Part shown: one piece after another, positions 35,546 to 48,575 of the stretch | Layout: every line of letters begins with the position of its first letter | How positions within the stretch are numbered: position 1 is the first letter of the stretch | DNA from: Prinsepia uniflora | Taxonomy: Eukaryota > Streptophyta > Magnoliopsida > Rosales > Rosaceae | Length of the DNA: 64,000 nucleotides | Direction of reading: 5' to 3' | Assembly: GCA_032719365.1 (NCBI GenBank) | Contig: CM064868.1 | Span: 73,459,766 to 73,523,765 of the forward strand | The notes under the pieces: model-generated | Databases searched by the model: none | What the model was told of the DNA's origin: nothing | The model's input: the letters and a program-made list of their open reading frames with translations, nothing else | Made by a program: the position numbers and the translations under genes

Positions 35546-37599
35546 ATGGATGCAGGATCCATGAGTTCTGTATCTCTCAAGTTACATAGGGGTCCCCTTC
35601 GAGATCCACTTCAGAAAAATAAGTCTCGGGAGAATGTATGTTTTTCTTACACCAAGCCGATCCTTTTTTGGGTTCTATCTATTTGATTTCTGATTACCTT
35701 TCGTTTGCCCTAATTTTTAAATTTGGGGTTCATCTATTTTCGATGCTCCAATAGTATCTATTTGATCACTGAAATTACAGTTTCTTTCTTGCTTTGAATT
35801 GTCTTTTCGGAATTAATTGTACTTTCAATTCTGATTCTTGTTACCCAATTTTTTAATTTGGGGGATTCAAATTTTGAGGCTCCGATAATGGGAGATCTGA
35901 TGTTAAATTGAATTGGCTTAACTTGGGATTCAAATTGAATTTAAATGTTATTTAATAGCGGGTAGATCTTCCTTACCTTGCGATCTCTTTTGATTTCTGA
36001 AATTAGAGTTTCTGTTCTACTTATGTTTGGATTTTTGTAAATGATTTACGCTCATTCCTGAATCTTGCTTATCTTGCCACCGTGATTTTGAATTTGATTG
36101 AAAATGAATTCTTGTTTTTACTCATTGTTTCTGATGTGCTGTGTTATGGCTACCAGTTGGACAGGTTCATACCGAACAGGTCAGCAATGGACTTCGACTA
36201 TGCCCGTAGTGCGCTTACAGAAATGAAAGGTAAGGAAATCCCAGGGCTAGCTTCTCCATCCAGAGAGGCCTATAGGAGGCGGTTGGCAGAGGCTATGAAC
36301 ATAAACCGGACTCGAATCCTTGCATTCAAGAACAAGCCTCCTACACCTGTAAATCTCTTTCCTTCGGAGTTCTCTTCTCTATCACAGGATAAACCTGCAA
36401 AGCCCCGAAGACACGTTCCTCAAGTGAGTGGATTAATATCGGATTGAACATAATTGCTTATTTTGAAAGCATTAAGTGTTGTTATGCACTGACAAGTTGT
36501 GGTTTATGAAATATGCAGAATTCTGAAAGGACATTGGATGCTCCTGACCTTTTGGATGATTACTATTTGAATTTGTTGGATTGGGGAAGCTGCAATGTTC
36601 TGGCAATAGCACTCGGAAACACAGTCTATTTGTGGGATGCTAGCACTGGGTCGACTTCAGAATTGAACACATTTGAGGATGAAACTGGACCGGTAACCAG
36701 TGTTAGTTGGGCTCCTGATGGACGCCACATTGCCATTGGACTGGACAAGTCCGAAGTTCAGTTATGGGATTCGACTGCTAATAAGAAGGTTGGTTTATTG
36801 TGCTTTGTGTAATTTAATACTTGGTTCCCAGTTAATCAATTAGCTAATCTTTCTGTAACGCTGTTTGTTTGTTTAGCTGAGAAATCTGAGAGGCTGCCAC
36901 AGATTGCGAGTAGGCTCATTGGCATGGAACAACCACATTCTCACAACTGGAGGAATGGATGCTTGTATTATTAATAATGATGTAAGAATCAGAGACCACA
37001 TTGTTCAGACATACAGAGGGCATGAACGAGAGGTCTGTGGGCTGAAATGGTCTGCTTCAGGTCAGCAATTGGCAAGTGGAGGAAATGACAACCTTCTCCA
37101 TATCTGGGACAGATCAGTGGCATCTTCAAACTCACCAACCCAGTGGCTCCACAGGCTTGAAGACCATACAGCGGCAGTGAAAGCTCTGGCTTGGTGTCCT
37201 TTCCAGGGCAATCTATTGGCTTCTGGAGGAGGTGGGGCTGATCGGTGCATCAAGTTCTGGAACACCCACACGGGTGCTTGCCTGAACTCAGTGGATACTG
37301 GGTCTCAAGTTTGTGCTTTGCTGTGGAACAAGAATGAAAGAGAAATTCTTAGCTCACATGGGTTTACTCGCAACCAGCTCACTCTTTGGAAGTACCCATC
37401 AATGGCTAAAGTTGCAGAGCTGACTGGTCATACTTCTAGAGTTCTTTACATGGCTCAGAGCCCAGATGGCAGCACCGTGGCATCAGCAGCTGGTAATGAA
37501 ACGCTCAGATTCTGGAATGTTTTTGGGGTCCCTGAGGTCGCTAAACCAGCTCCCAAATCTAACCCTGAGCCTTTTGCCCATCTGAATCGAATCCGTTAA
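35546..37599 (+). CDS. CDC20: CDC20, anaphase-promoting complex activator
   Basis: Exons 35546-35635, 36157-36423, 36519-36788 and 36877-37599 (stop TAA) splice at GT-AG sites in phase 0 to give 449 residues, close to the usual plant length of about 455. CDC20 brings mitotic substrates such as cyclins and securin to the anaphase-promoting complex and is a target of the spindle checkpoint. Visible motifs are two RxxL boxes (residues 15-22), C-box DRFIPNR (32-38), the MAD2-binding-type segment RILAFKNKPP (83-92), a seven-blade WD40 propeller (about 125-435) and the C-terminal IR tail. The second of two adjacent ATGs (35543, 35546) is chosen because plant relatives begin MDAG. The position where plant relatives have KEN reads REN (28-30). 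All exons are intact. Plants usually have several CDC20 copies, so which paralog this is cannot be told. Confidence 0.95.
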
Positions 37600-38826
37600 T
37601 AAACTCACTGACATTCTCATCCCCAATTCTTTGTACAAAACAGTATAATCCCTTGTAAACTAAATTGTATAATGGACTTCGAACGTGGGCACATTGCCGA
37701 ATCATATAAATTCTGTCTCCTTATATTACTTTGATTTATCCACAGCGCTTGTTTTTATTGCCTGCTTGAAATAACCCCGATATATCTTTGGATTGTACAT
37801 CAGATTTAGAAAACCAACTGGTCATGTCTGAGTCATTGGAAATTAAGCAGAAAAGAGAAACCAGTCATTTGGGTCAGGCATACGGCAATTTGCCCATTAT
37901 CAGTCACTTCCGAATCCCAAACAATTCAATTCTGGGTCAGTGCAAACCTGTTATTTTCTTATTTTATTTTTTTATTTTTTTATTTTTTTTTTTGGTTAGA
38001 AAAAGTGGTCGCTGACAAGAAAGCTATTGCAAAGTCGAGCCAAATTAGACTCGATCTTATATCAAGCCAAATTAAACTCTTCGAGAAAATTAGTGCAATA
38101 ATAAAAACAAAAGCAAAAAAAGCCACATTGAACTCATCCTTTCGAAGGAACACTTCTAACTGATTTTGTTAATTTCGCAAACGAGAGCGAGCCTAACCCA
38201 ATTGAAATTTAGAAATACCAGAGTCCATGCCATGAAATTGTGATGACCCAAACATGCCTACAAAAGAAAGCAAAATTCAAGTATCATTCTGCAAAAGCCG
38301 ATACCAAGAATTGGAAGAAAAATGAATTAAGACGGTCAATATTATATACTGTGGTTTGTGCAATATGAGTCGGACAAGTCATCTTCAGAGTTGCATATTA
38401 ACCTTGGGAAATAAAACATTCATCCTGTCAAACAATACAATAGACTCCAATAATTACGTACTGCAGGACCCATCAACAACTGTACAAGCAGCAGTTCAAG
38501 ACTCAAACAAAATACAAAGCGAAGCAGATTTTGAAGATGCATCACAGTAGTCTTGATCATAATTTCATTTACTTCCAACTCCAATCTGCCTCGGCTGAGA
38601 GCATTTACAATCCCCTGCAAGTCCAAATACAGCAGAAACTTGCTTACCAGGGGAAGGTTTAAGAATTGCTCAAATAAATTCTTATATAGATAATAATAGT
38701 AATTGAGAAACGATTGAATGCTTTCAGTTCAAACAATGCCAAAATTACTTTATACTATATGAATGCTTCGTTATGTGAAGAACAGTAAAAACCCTCTCGA
38801 GCTCTAGATTTACCTCTGTTAAGTTG
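37600..38826. other. Convergent intergenic region between CDC20 and ATG3
   Basis: Holds the 3' untranslated regions of both genes. On the minus strand, a donor-like GAG|GTAAAT just after the ATG3 stop (near 38812) and an acceptor-like TTGGACTTGCAG (exon resuming at 38614) suggest an intron in the ATG3 3' UTR; this is inference. A T/A-rich low-complexity stretch lies at 37955-37995. Confidence 0.5.
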
Positions 38827-41800
38827 CTAACTGTTGGAGCTTCCAAGATCAAAGTCCATTGTATAGTCATATTCAATAGTTGGAATTACAGAGGCAACAA
38901 ATTTCAAGAATAAGAAAAGGTACCTAAAAAACAAAGATGTACAATTAGAAAAGAATTAGAATGGAACCAAAAGATAACTAAAACACGTCCATTGTGAACA
39001 CATATACTCACTCAAACATGTATAACGGACAACAAACTATACAAAAATGATGCAAGATTATGAGGTTTTATTGAGAAATTAAAATTGCGATTACCCACTT
39101 GCTTGCTACAGCTATTCCGAGAGAACAAGTCTATTTTGACTTGGGCATATTATATAGCTTTTATTTGAGACTCATTTATTTGATTGATGCCAGTGACTGG
39201 CTATAAGATACATATAAATAACAGTTCACTGCGGTCCCATAGAAAAAGGATTCCCTTCAAAATCAAACCAAAGCGGCTCTAGCTACGACCTCCAATTCCC
39301 ACCAGTCTGGCCAGAATTCAAGCCTTGGTGGTGTTATATTAACTTACAAATAGCCAAAAATAATAATAATAAAATAAATAAAATTATAACATGACTAAAG
39401 ATTAGGGTGAGATGGTAGTGTGAGATGGTAGTGTAATTGGTTATATATCATCTGTGGATAAAGGCATATAAAATGAGGGAAATGAGTAAGTTAAGACAGA
39501 AAATTACTTATCCACTTCAGGTTCTACTCCACGTGACATTAACACATCAATAATTTTTTTCATCACAGCCCCGTGTCGGCATGGATGGACAGATGCATGC
39601 TTTCCAGGCAAGTGGGGATGATCCTCGATGGTTACCTGTGTCCAAATAGCCAACCACAAAACACAACATAACGCACACAAGGGAATGCAATAAAATTTAT
39701 CCTGTTATACTCACAATTATAAATTTGCATACCACACACAACATAAAATTCTCATAAAAATACATTTATCATGAAGCCTCTCTTACTTTTCCAGTGTACA
39801 CCAAATCCCTATATTTGTATAAAAAATATTGAACAGAAGATTGAGCAGACATCTCTGACGGTGATCACAGTAGATTTTTAGCACTAATTTTACACCGAAA
39901 AATATACCAAAATATGTAAGATATGTGAGCGTTTGTTTACACATGATTTCGTGGACAAAGCAAACATGAATGAAAATGCATGATCAGGTTACTGCAGAGA
40001 AGACGGAATAAAATTTCAGCAGCAAACAGCTAATGTTGACTCTACTCCATGGAGCAATGTGTATGTGTGTAGCAAGTAAATAAACTCTTCATAAAAATAC
40101 AAAAATCTAGAAGAAGTCTTCATCACTTCCCTAAGTTGGAAAGACCTAGCAAGAGAAGTTATGCAATAAATTACAAATTCATACCCTCACAAGGATAGAT
40201 CAATAAGTCTAGGGTTTACAAACATAACAACAAACGACATAGAACCATCGAAAGTTAACTCCTATATATGGCCCCCTCCTCCCTCTTTTCAATCTATATA
40301 AAATAAAAAAGTTAGTACTCAGGGAAGACACAATTATACACGCAAGGAATAATATGATTCTGAGGCATCAACTCACTGTTTTTCGTGCATGATCTTGACT
40401 GACATCTTCAAGCACGAGCTCTGCTTGTAATAGCATCCTTGACTAATGGAATTTAAAAAAAAGTTTTAATTAGTACTGAAGTCTCTACACCAACAAAAAT
40501 TAAATTTTAACATTTAGATAAATTGAGATACCCACTTAAAAATGTAAAATTTGAACAAGTCTCAGGCATGTAAGTCTGTAACCAAGAACCAACTCATAAA
40601 TTTTAACAAGTAACTAGCCCGAGCCCAAGGCCTAACCAGGATTGAGGAAAAATAAATAGTCAGGTACCTTAGTACAGAAAACTGTAACATAATTGACAGT
40701 ATTTTCTTTATTTTTTTAAGACAATAGAAATAACATCTTACTAGCATCGACTGTTAACTTATCATATTTATCTTCCTTAGATAATCTTAATATTTAATTA
40801 TCAATCCTAAGTGTAGTTGTAGGTAACACGATTTGTTTACTTATACCTTCAAACTCTTAATTAATTACATACTTTAGAGCAGGAAGTAAAAAGGTGAATA
40901 TTAGCCAAATGAGCAAAGGCGATAATTTGGGTTTGGTGGCCTTGTATGCATCTTCAACTACTCAAGCTTGAAGTTGACATAGGCTGTCAGCTCAACTAAT
41001 TAGAATCTCTACTGAAAGAACTTAGTTCCAACAACTACTTTTGCAACTGCTGTAAACCATTCGAAGCTTAAACACCTATTGGTTGCTTAGCAGACCTACT
41101 CAATTCAATTTAAACCTTTTTTCAGGCATAAAATCATAGAAAAAGAAAAAAGAAAAAATTACTAAACTAACAAGTGAAGCTCACAACCAATTGAGATGGA
41201 ACATTGCTGTTTCCTGTGAATTGGGTGGGTGGATTCTGTTTCATTGAGATGATTATGTTCCTTTACTCCTTAATGTTAGTTACATGGTGATGTTCTTGTG
41301 CATTTTCTTTAAAAAAGAAAAACAAAACTCAGGCGCTGGCTCTGTTGGCCTGGGGAACCATCTTAACTTACTAAGTTGAACCGACTCTAGTTGAATATTA
41401 AACAATAGATAATCCCTGATGATCATAGAAACTTCTAAAAGGAAAACAGCTAATTACTGAAACATACCTCATCATACCCAGTAAGCCACACTCGAGGAGT
41501 TTGGTAATATTTATCATATCTGTAAGTCAATTATGTCAATAGAGTTATTAATGTGAACTATAATTAACTACAAAGACCAACAAACTGAAGTGACTTTGAC
41601 TTCCTTCGAAATCACCCAGATGAAAAATAGTTTTATCATAAAAAACTTTGAAATAAACTTCTCCAAGAGCAATATGTTTCCAAAGTCAAATGGGGAAAAT
41701 ATTGGACCTGGTTGATATTTAAAAAGAAAAAAGAAACTTACGTAATGCTGACATCATAGGTTCGGGTACGTAAAATATTGTCATCATCAGGTTCTTGAGC

Positions 41801-43711
41801 AACAAGATATGTCCCCTGCAATGTAACCAACATACATGAACCCACAAATTCTTAGCTCTCTAGAAGTATACTAAACAGATGGGAGCAGACGTCATTCTAA
41901 TGGTCCATATGCGTCATGGTTGGATTATTATAACAAAAAGAAAAATCATCATCCTGTGTGAGAGACTGGGGAATATCGTCATGGTCCATATGCATACAAA
42001 CACCATTTTCATCCAGGCTAGGGAATATCATTCTCATGGTCCATATGCATTTCCCAGGCTATGACATGAACTTATCAACAAGTAGATCCAGCACAAATCC
42101 ATTCAGTTTTAAAGAGATAAGGACTATCGTTGCATGCCAGTTAAACACTTACAGGATCTATTTCAATGTTTTCAGCTTCTTCATAGTCAGCCATGTCAGG
42201 AATATCATCTTCATCATCACCAACATGCGAGGAGGCCAAATTTGCAGCCTTATTGTCGCTCATTTCTAAACTTTCAATGGATGGTAAGTTTTCCTCCTCA
42301 CCACTTCTATCTTGTAAAGATAAAAGACAGTCTGAGTCAATGGTTCTATGAAAATACAGATATGTACTTTTACCAAAGTAACTTACCCTTCGGCTTCCCA
42401 TGGGTTGCTAACCAGCCATCATTATCTTCATTATCCAAAAGAACTTCCATACCAGCAGCCTCGTACTCCTCTTCCACAGATGCAGCCCTCCGTAAGCAAG
42501 GGACTGAATAAGATGTATAAAAGTTATTAAGTGTAATTAAAGGTACAGGGAACAAGGGAAGCAGTCTTCTAGAGCTTAAATGTTAATAATAGCAAAGGGA
42601 AGTTTTTCATTAGTGTTTAATAGAGAGCTAACTTTTTCACCCTTTATAAGCCAAAACTAGAGTTTTAAGACAAAACTTTCCCTTCTTTGGTTTTCTTTTC
42701 TTTTACAGAAAGCATGTCGAGGATCCCTAGAGAGGGGACAGCTAATAATATCAAAATGAAAAGTAAACAGTACAAAGCACTATCATTAATTTTATATCTA
42801 AATGTCTTAATCTATCGCTATTTCGAACTAGATGTGAAGGTTGTCACAGGAAGGAAGAAAAACCAACAAAAAGAAGAAAATAGCAACGAAGTAGGATGTA
42901 AGGGTACCATTTCTAGTAATCAAATACTGCTTTTCAGGTGGTAAGTATGGCTTCCTCTTGGTTGGCTCACCTGATTCCCTAGCATGACAGAACACATTGG
43001 AAATCCAAACCAAGAAGTAAGATAACACCACAAACCTTGCTTCGGTAACAAAGACAAAGTGATAAAAAAATTTACAAAACAATAAAATCCTCTAATCCTT
43101 AATAAGATTCTAGATTATATCAGCGTCCAATGAACATATGTCTCTAATTCAAATGATCATGAAACTCAAAGAAACAAAGTTGTTCTTGTCTTCTTCATTC
43201 TAAAATTTCCAAACAATAGCAGAAAGGAAACTGATACAAGTTCATCTTTACCAATTTTCTTTCTTTTTCTATATGTCATTTTTCTGTACTTTTCAACTGA
43301 TCAAAAGAAAAAAACCCAATTGATTCATGGGTTATTCTCCTACTTAACCTTGAATTCAGAAAAGTTGATTTAAAGAAATCAATGGATAACTCTTACAACT
43401 CTTCGAGTAAGGACCCTTTTTTATCCCATAAATGCACAAAACCACTTATCACATTTAAATTTAACAATTTGAGCTAAAAGATACCCAATTACAATGAAGC
43501 AAAATATAGAATTTTAAACACAAAATTAAAAGGAAAGGGAAGGAGATTACCAAGACCAGGTGGGGCACTTGGAGACGAGATTATCACCGGCAGTGACGAA
43601 CTCGGTGATGCTGAGAACCCCTTTTTCTTTGAAAGCTGAGACGGTGCGAGGCCCAGTGATCTTTTCTACGGTTCCTTTGAAGGCCTCGTGAAGCTTCTGT
43701 GACAGAACCAT
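38827..43711 (-). CDS. ATG3: ATG3, E2-like enzyme of ATG8 lipidation
   Basis: Nine coding exons (transcript order: 43551-43711, 42908-42978, 42387-42503, 42153-42310, 41742-41815, 41468-41519, 40377-40442, 39508-39635, 38827-38923), all with GT-AG borders, join to 307 residues; plant ATG3 is about 313. The enzyme receives ATG8 from the E1-like ATG7 and transfers it to phosphatidylethanolamine during autophagosome formation in the cytosol. The N terminus MVLSQKLHEAFKG is the conserved membrane-sensing helix. An acidic flexible region follows (about residues 95-155, with GDDEDDIPDM). The catalytic Cys is residue 252 in HPCRHG, and the C terminus ends in the conserved YTMDFDLGSS. The start at 43711 matches the family; an in-frame ATG 42 codons upstream (43837) is probably 5' UTR. 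No break was seen. Confidence 0.96.
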
Positions 43712-43972
43712 CCTCCCTCTATTTTTCTCCCTAAAATAAAAATCGCTGCTTTGCTTTTGCTTTGATTTGCTTCGCTTCGCCAACAGTGAGAGATAGAGAG
43801 AATCGATTTCGTGCGTGGTAGAGTCAGCAACTAACAAGATGATGCCGTGTGCGCGGTTGTATCGTCTACTCGCGCAACCACGTATTCGAGGGGAGCGTTA
43901 CGACGTCGTGTTGAGAAGTTGTAGGAAGTTGGGCAGTGTGTTTAGAAGGGGTGGCCATCTATAATGGTGCAT
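43712..43972 (-). promoter_or_regulatory. ATG3 5' leader and proximal promoter
   Basis: Reading leftward toward the gene, the leader has a CTCTATCTCTCAC pyrimidine stretch and then A-rich sequence before the ATG. CG-rich words such as ACGACGTCG (43900-43910) lie upstream. No clear TATA box. Confidence 0.4.
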
Positions 43973-44150
43973 TTTTTTCAAGGTACCAATTAGGTGGTAA
44001 TTTACATTTTCGAAGTTATAAAGACCTACACAATTATTTCGTCTATTCTTGGTCATAAGCGAAAGATTCATCTCTAGTAATAATCAAACTCATGAGAGTC
44101 GGATGTATATGGAGTCTAGGAACGCCTTAACCACTGAGCCAACTTGTTGT
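43973..44150 (-). mobile_element. tRNA-like SINE
   Basis: On the minus strand the 5' part reads TTGGCTCAGTGGTTAAGG (44126-44143), a good match to a tRNA A box (TGGCNNAGTGG). About 40 bases on comes ATGAGTTTGATTA (near 44083-44095), a weakened B box, and the copy ends in an A run (43973-43980). These are the hallmarks of a tRNA-derived SINE. No clear target duplication was found; its 5' flank is at the edge of the gypsy LTR. Confidence 0.6.
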
Positions 44151-44157
44151 GGTTATT

Positions 44158-44860
44158 TGTTGACACTATGTCGACTAACCAGACTCCGTACGAGCATCAC
44201 CACCGTAAGCATCCGATCCACCGTTAGGTGATCGGCAGACAAGCCAATCAACATGCGTTGCCAGTGGTGCCAATCGGCAGGCCTAACTAGGAATGCCACT
44301 CAGTAGGATCTACCAACAGCATGCGCCCCACAAAGGCCCAAGTCTCAGCCACTCGACATGCGTACTCGATAGGCATGATCGGCACCCTCGGTCCGATCAG
44401 CTGGCTATCAGTACCAACTTCCTGACTTTTCATGAGATTCATCGCCACCTGGCACATATCCCGAATCAGCGAGACACGTAGCAGCATCTCTTGATGAAGC
44501 TTGAAACCTACCACAATAGTGTTTAATCACCACTTTCATTGTTACTATAAATACTCCCAAAACCGTTTCATAAAGGTACACTCACATTTACTTCTCTCTC
44601 CTAACACACACAACCTTGACTCTTCAGTCTTTATGATGTGATCTATCTATTTGGTTCTCCATTACACTTACTAACTTAAGCATCGGAGCTTCGTAGGCCG
44701 GCACCCCACCAGTGTCTAGTATTTCCTATATGCCTCGCAGGTCATTCGGTATGCTTAAGTAGGATTTGAACTAGCACCTCCAGCGGGTCCAAACACCCCA
44801 TACCAGATCCTAGATCCCCCAGCGGGTCTCTTCACGTTAGGTTCAATTTCAGATCAAACA
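44158..44860 (+). repeat. 5' LTR of the gypsy element
   Basis: 703 bp, TGTTGACACTATG...AGATCAAACA. A TATAAATA box lies at 44546-44553 and a leader with AAGCATCGGAG near 44680 follows, as in other Tat LTRs. No partner copy in the window. Confidence 0.7.
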
Positions 44861-44872
44861 TTTCTGTGGGAT
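44861..44872 (+). other. Primer-binding-site remnant of the gypsy element
   Basis: TTTCTGTGGGAT resembles the end of the GCGCCGTCTGTGGGA-type site of Tat elements, but its first half is decayed. Confidence 0.45.
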
Positions 44873-44929
44873 TTCTTAGTAAGTCCTCCCACTAGCTCAC
44901 ATACCTTCACTCCATCTAACCGTTTATTC

Positions 44930-46700
44930 GAATGTCTACTGAGCAAGACGATGGTGAGCTCAAAAACACTCCCCATGGAGATCGCAACAGAACAAGAATC
45001 GACATGCCCTCCGAGACCATGCTCGAAATGTTGAGGACCCTCCGTGCAGAGATGGCATAACTCAGAAAAGAAATACTGCTATTGAGAGCAGAAATCACAT
45101 GTAGGGAGATCAACATCAAAGCATCCTCGCTATCCTCTAATCCACGCGGGAAGAATTGAAGGAGTAGCGGGCGGCGAGAGAGCGAGCACTCGCTACCAAA
45201 ACCGATTGACAGGCAACCGAGCCCTCCCGACTGGAACCCCCAAGGTGGATGCTCATTCATCCCACTGATGTAGCAGGACCTTCAAGTACATAAATCTTCC
45301 GCGACATTCGTGAATTACATGACATGAGGCTTCCTCAAATCCAGCCTAACCGACTGACCTATCCAACGAACGATCCTAGAATCCAGGATTAACCCCCTCA
45401 TCCCCTCATATCCTAAGGAGGCCACTCCCAGTAAGGATCAACCTTGTAGAGAGAACAACGTCAGAAGGCCCTAGCCCAGAAGACAAAAGATCAAGTGTTG
45501 TAGATCAACCCCCACCACATGGAGAATGTTGCTGACTCAATAATTTCCATGTCTGGCAGAAGATCAAAACAGGCCAAATGGTCGGGGAGGAGTATCAGCA
45601 ACATGAGTCGTCGACCCAATACTGAGAGACTTGGAACACACTTCAAACCTCCCAAGTTAGACGACGTCAACCAGGAACTTCTCTAGCGCGTCCGTGGACT
45701 GGAGAGTGACAAGCAGAAGACCAAATCTCCGACAAAGATCAAGGACAACATTGTCCCCTTCACAGATCGCATTCTGCAGTACAGGCACGAGACGGAGGTC
45801 AAACCCCCTCAAGATCACTCTATGCACTGGAAAGGGAGATCCAACTACTCACACCTCTCCGACAAGATCCAATGCCCAATCTTTAGCTCCACCTTTACCG
45901 AAGTTTCACTCAACTGGTTCTACTGGTTAGAACCACAAACAATCGATTCCTTAAACTAACTATACACGGTCTTCCTGAATCAGGTCATGATCCGGACGAT
46001 TTGATTGCTAGCCATGGAAGATCTAGGTTCTCTTCAGCAAAGGAAGAATGAATCCTTAGAAAAATATGGAGCGAGATTCAGCCTTGAGTACACCAAGTGC
46101 TAGGAGACCAACAACAAGGCAGCTTACAGGGCATTTCGTAGTGGCTTAAGGGTGTTTACCTTCAAGTACCATACCTTCATGCAGGGATGGGATGACTACA
46201 ACGAACTGATGAGGCAAGCTGTGATCCACGCCAAGGTAGAAACTTTAATGATCCACATGCATAACCGAAGTAGACTACTACCCATGCCTATTCTCCCCTT
46301 AGGGAAATCAGCAATCTAAGCCCCACCATGACTCCAGTAGTCACCACCAAGGTGATGGGAACAACTCTTACTCAGGTAAGAGAAAAGGTTCCTACGACAA
46401 CAACTATAAGAGGAAGAAGAAGAAGTACAACCCCAACCAGGGGTACAAACAAAACAATCATCACCAGCATGATAAGCCTTACGCAAGGCTAATCTCCAGT
46501 TTAAACTTACTATATCCTCAACACTTCACTCGAGAACGTTCTCATGAATATTGATGGGATGATTGAGAAACCACGGGAGCGAGCTCAAGGCCCCTATCCT
46601 GGAGTTCAATCAAACCTATATTGCCAATACCACAAATTCAATGGTCACACCATTGATGAGTGCGTAGCTTTCCCCGACATTGTGGAGTTTCTTGTCGGGG
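44930..46700 (+). pseudogene. Gypsy gag remains
   Basis: Broken frames carry Retrotrans_gag hallmarks: LAMEDLGSLQQRKNESLEKY and, near 46100-46210, NNKAAYRAFRSGLR with TFMQGWDDYNELMRQA. A later segment (46544-46966) reads YCQYHKFNGHTIDECVAF, the single-knuckle-like motif of Tat gag. Frames change several times and stops are frequent. Confidence 0.82.
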
Positions 46701-46959
46701 AAGGAAGATCAATCAGTTCCTGTAGACTGCACGACCCATGCAGAACAATCCGCGGATTAACACCATCAGTAGTGGCCCTACTATCTATTCATCCTACACT
46801 TCAAACCAGGAAAAAAGAGCTTCCTCCGAGCAACCTAGTCCAATCACCAGATCTTCAACATCAAATCTGGAAGGGCAATGAAGGTCGCGCAGGCTGGCTA
46901 GAAACCCATCACTTTTTTCGGAGGAAGAAGAGGAAGGATGAATCTTCCCTCATGACAAC

Positions 46960-47349
46960 CCGCTGATCATACAAACGACAATTGCCAACTTTGATGTAGG
47001 TAGGATACTTGTGGACAGTGGCAGCTCTGTCAATATCCTTTTCATGGAAGCTTTCAACCAACTCATAATCAATCTAAAGGAGCTTAATCAGATTATCTCT
47101 CCATTACTGAGCTTCTTACGAGACTCATTCATGCCAATCGACACCATCTCTTTGTTAATCTCACTTGGTAGTACGCCCTACATTGCAACAACAATTATCA
47201 CTTTCCAGGTGATCGACTACCTTACTACCTATAATGTCATACCTGGCAAGGGGCTCTTGAACCAGATCAATGGGATTACCTCCAGCCGCCTATTGTCGAT
47301 TAAATTTCGTACTATCATGGGCACTGGACAGTTCAGAGGAAACCAATAA
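46960..47349 (+). pseudogene. Gypsy protease region
   Basis: An open stretch holds VGRILVDSGSSVNILFMEAF (near 46995-47055), the retropepsin active site in its DSGS form, preceded by an IIQTTIANFDV strand. A TTIITFQVIDYLTTYNVIPGKGLLN segment with the Tat-type YN.I.GR-like motif follows. It ends at a stop at 47347. Confidence 0.85.
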
Positions 47350-47739
47350 TCAGCACGAACATGCTACCAATCTGCCCTGACCAAGGTCAACCTGTGTACC
47401 TATAGGGAAACATGATAGTCGCTAAATCAGCATAAGAGGCCGATCCCATCGAACCCGAGCTAGCTCGGCAGATCCAATCAAGTCCCCATGAGGACCTCAG
47501 AGACCTATCAACAACATCAAAACCTTAACTAGTTGAGGAGACTAAGCCGATCACACGCAGCGCTGAACATCCTGATTGCATAGGAGATCAGGGATGCACT
47601 CGTCCAGTTCCTCAAGAACAACAGCGAAGTCTTCACATGATCTTTTGTTGACATGTCGAGAATTTCTATTCATGTAATTTTCCATTGGCTCACCATTGAT
47701 CATTCTTTCAAGCCAGTCACATAAAAGAAAAGGACATAC

Positions 47740-48575
47740 GACGCCGAGTATCAACTTACCATGCAAGAGGAGATCATCAAACTCAGCACAATCCACTTTG
47801 TGCAAAAGGCAATCTACGCCGCATGGATCGCCAACGTTGTCTTAATGAAGAAACCTTCAGACTCCTGGAGAATGTGCATCGACTTCACTAACCATAACAA
47901 GGCTTGCCCCAAGGACAGCTTCCCGCTACCAAAAAAAAGAACTTCTAGTGGACACCATTGCAGCTTATGAGCTACTCAACTTCATGGATACTTATTCGGG
48001 CTACAACCAGATCAACATGCACCTTGATGATCAGATCCATACCAGCTTCCGCACCAATCTTGACGTCTACTGCTACAATGTCATGCTCTTCGGGCAGAAG
48101 AACGCTAGAGAAACATACGAATGCTTGGTGGACTTCATGTTTGCTGATCAGATCGGGAAGACTATTGAGATCTGTGTGGACGACATACTAATCAAGAGCA
48201 AAACTACTACATATCACATCACCAATCTCCACAAGATGTTCCAGGTGTTTGAGAAGTACCAAATGAGGCTCAATCCCGCCAAATGTGTTTTCGAGGTAAG
48301 ATTTGAAAAATTTCTTGACTACATGATCAACCAACGCATGATGAAAGCCAACCCCGAGAAGGTCAAGGAAATCCTTGATATGCAGGCACCCCACATAATC
48401 AAGAAAGTTCAGACCCTAACTAGAAGAGTTGTCGCTCTTACCAGGTTCATTTCCAAGGCAACGGACAAGTGCCTCCCATTCATCAAGGCTCTGAAGACAG
48501 ACATCAAGGCCATCAATTAAACCTCTAACTGCAAAGAGGCATTCATCGTATTAAAGTAATAAATGAGCAAGCACC
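47740..48575 (+). pseudogene. Gypsy reverse transcriptase
   Basis: RT motifs in order: SWRMCIDFTNHNKACPKD (near 47865), FMDTYSGYNQINM (47980), CYNVMLFGQKNARETYE (48070-48120) and the catalytic box ICVDDILIKS (48170), in which Cys replaces the usual Tyr of YVDD. The thumb-like NPAKCVFEV and the FLDYMINQR segment follow. A frame break at about 47945 splits the first motif from the rest. LTR D interrupts it at 48576, shortly before RNase H. Confidence 0.9.

Noticed and set aside
43712..43837. N-terminal extension of ATG3 from an upstream in-frame ATG
   Set aside because: Plant ATG3 proteins start at MVLSQ, and the extension is Ser/Lys-rich 5' UTR-like sequence.
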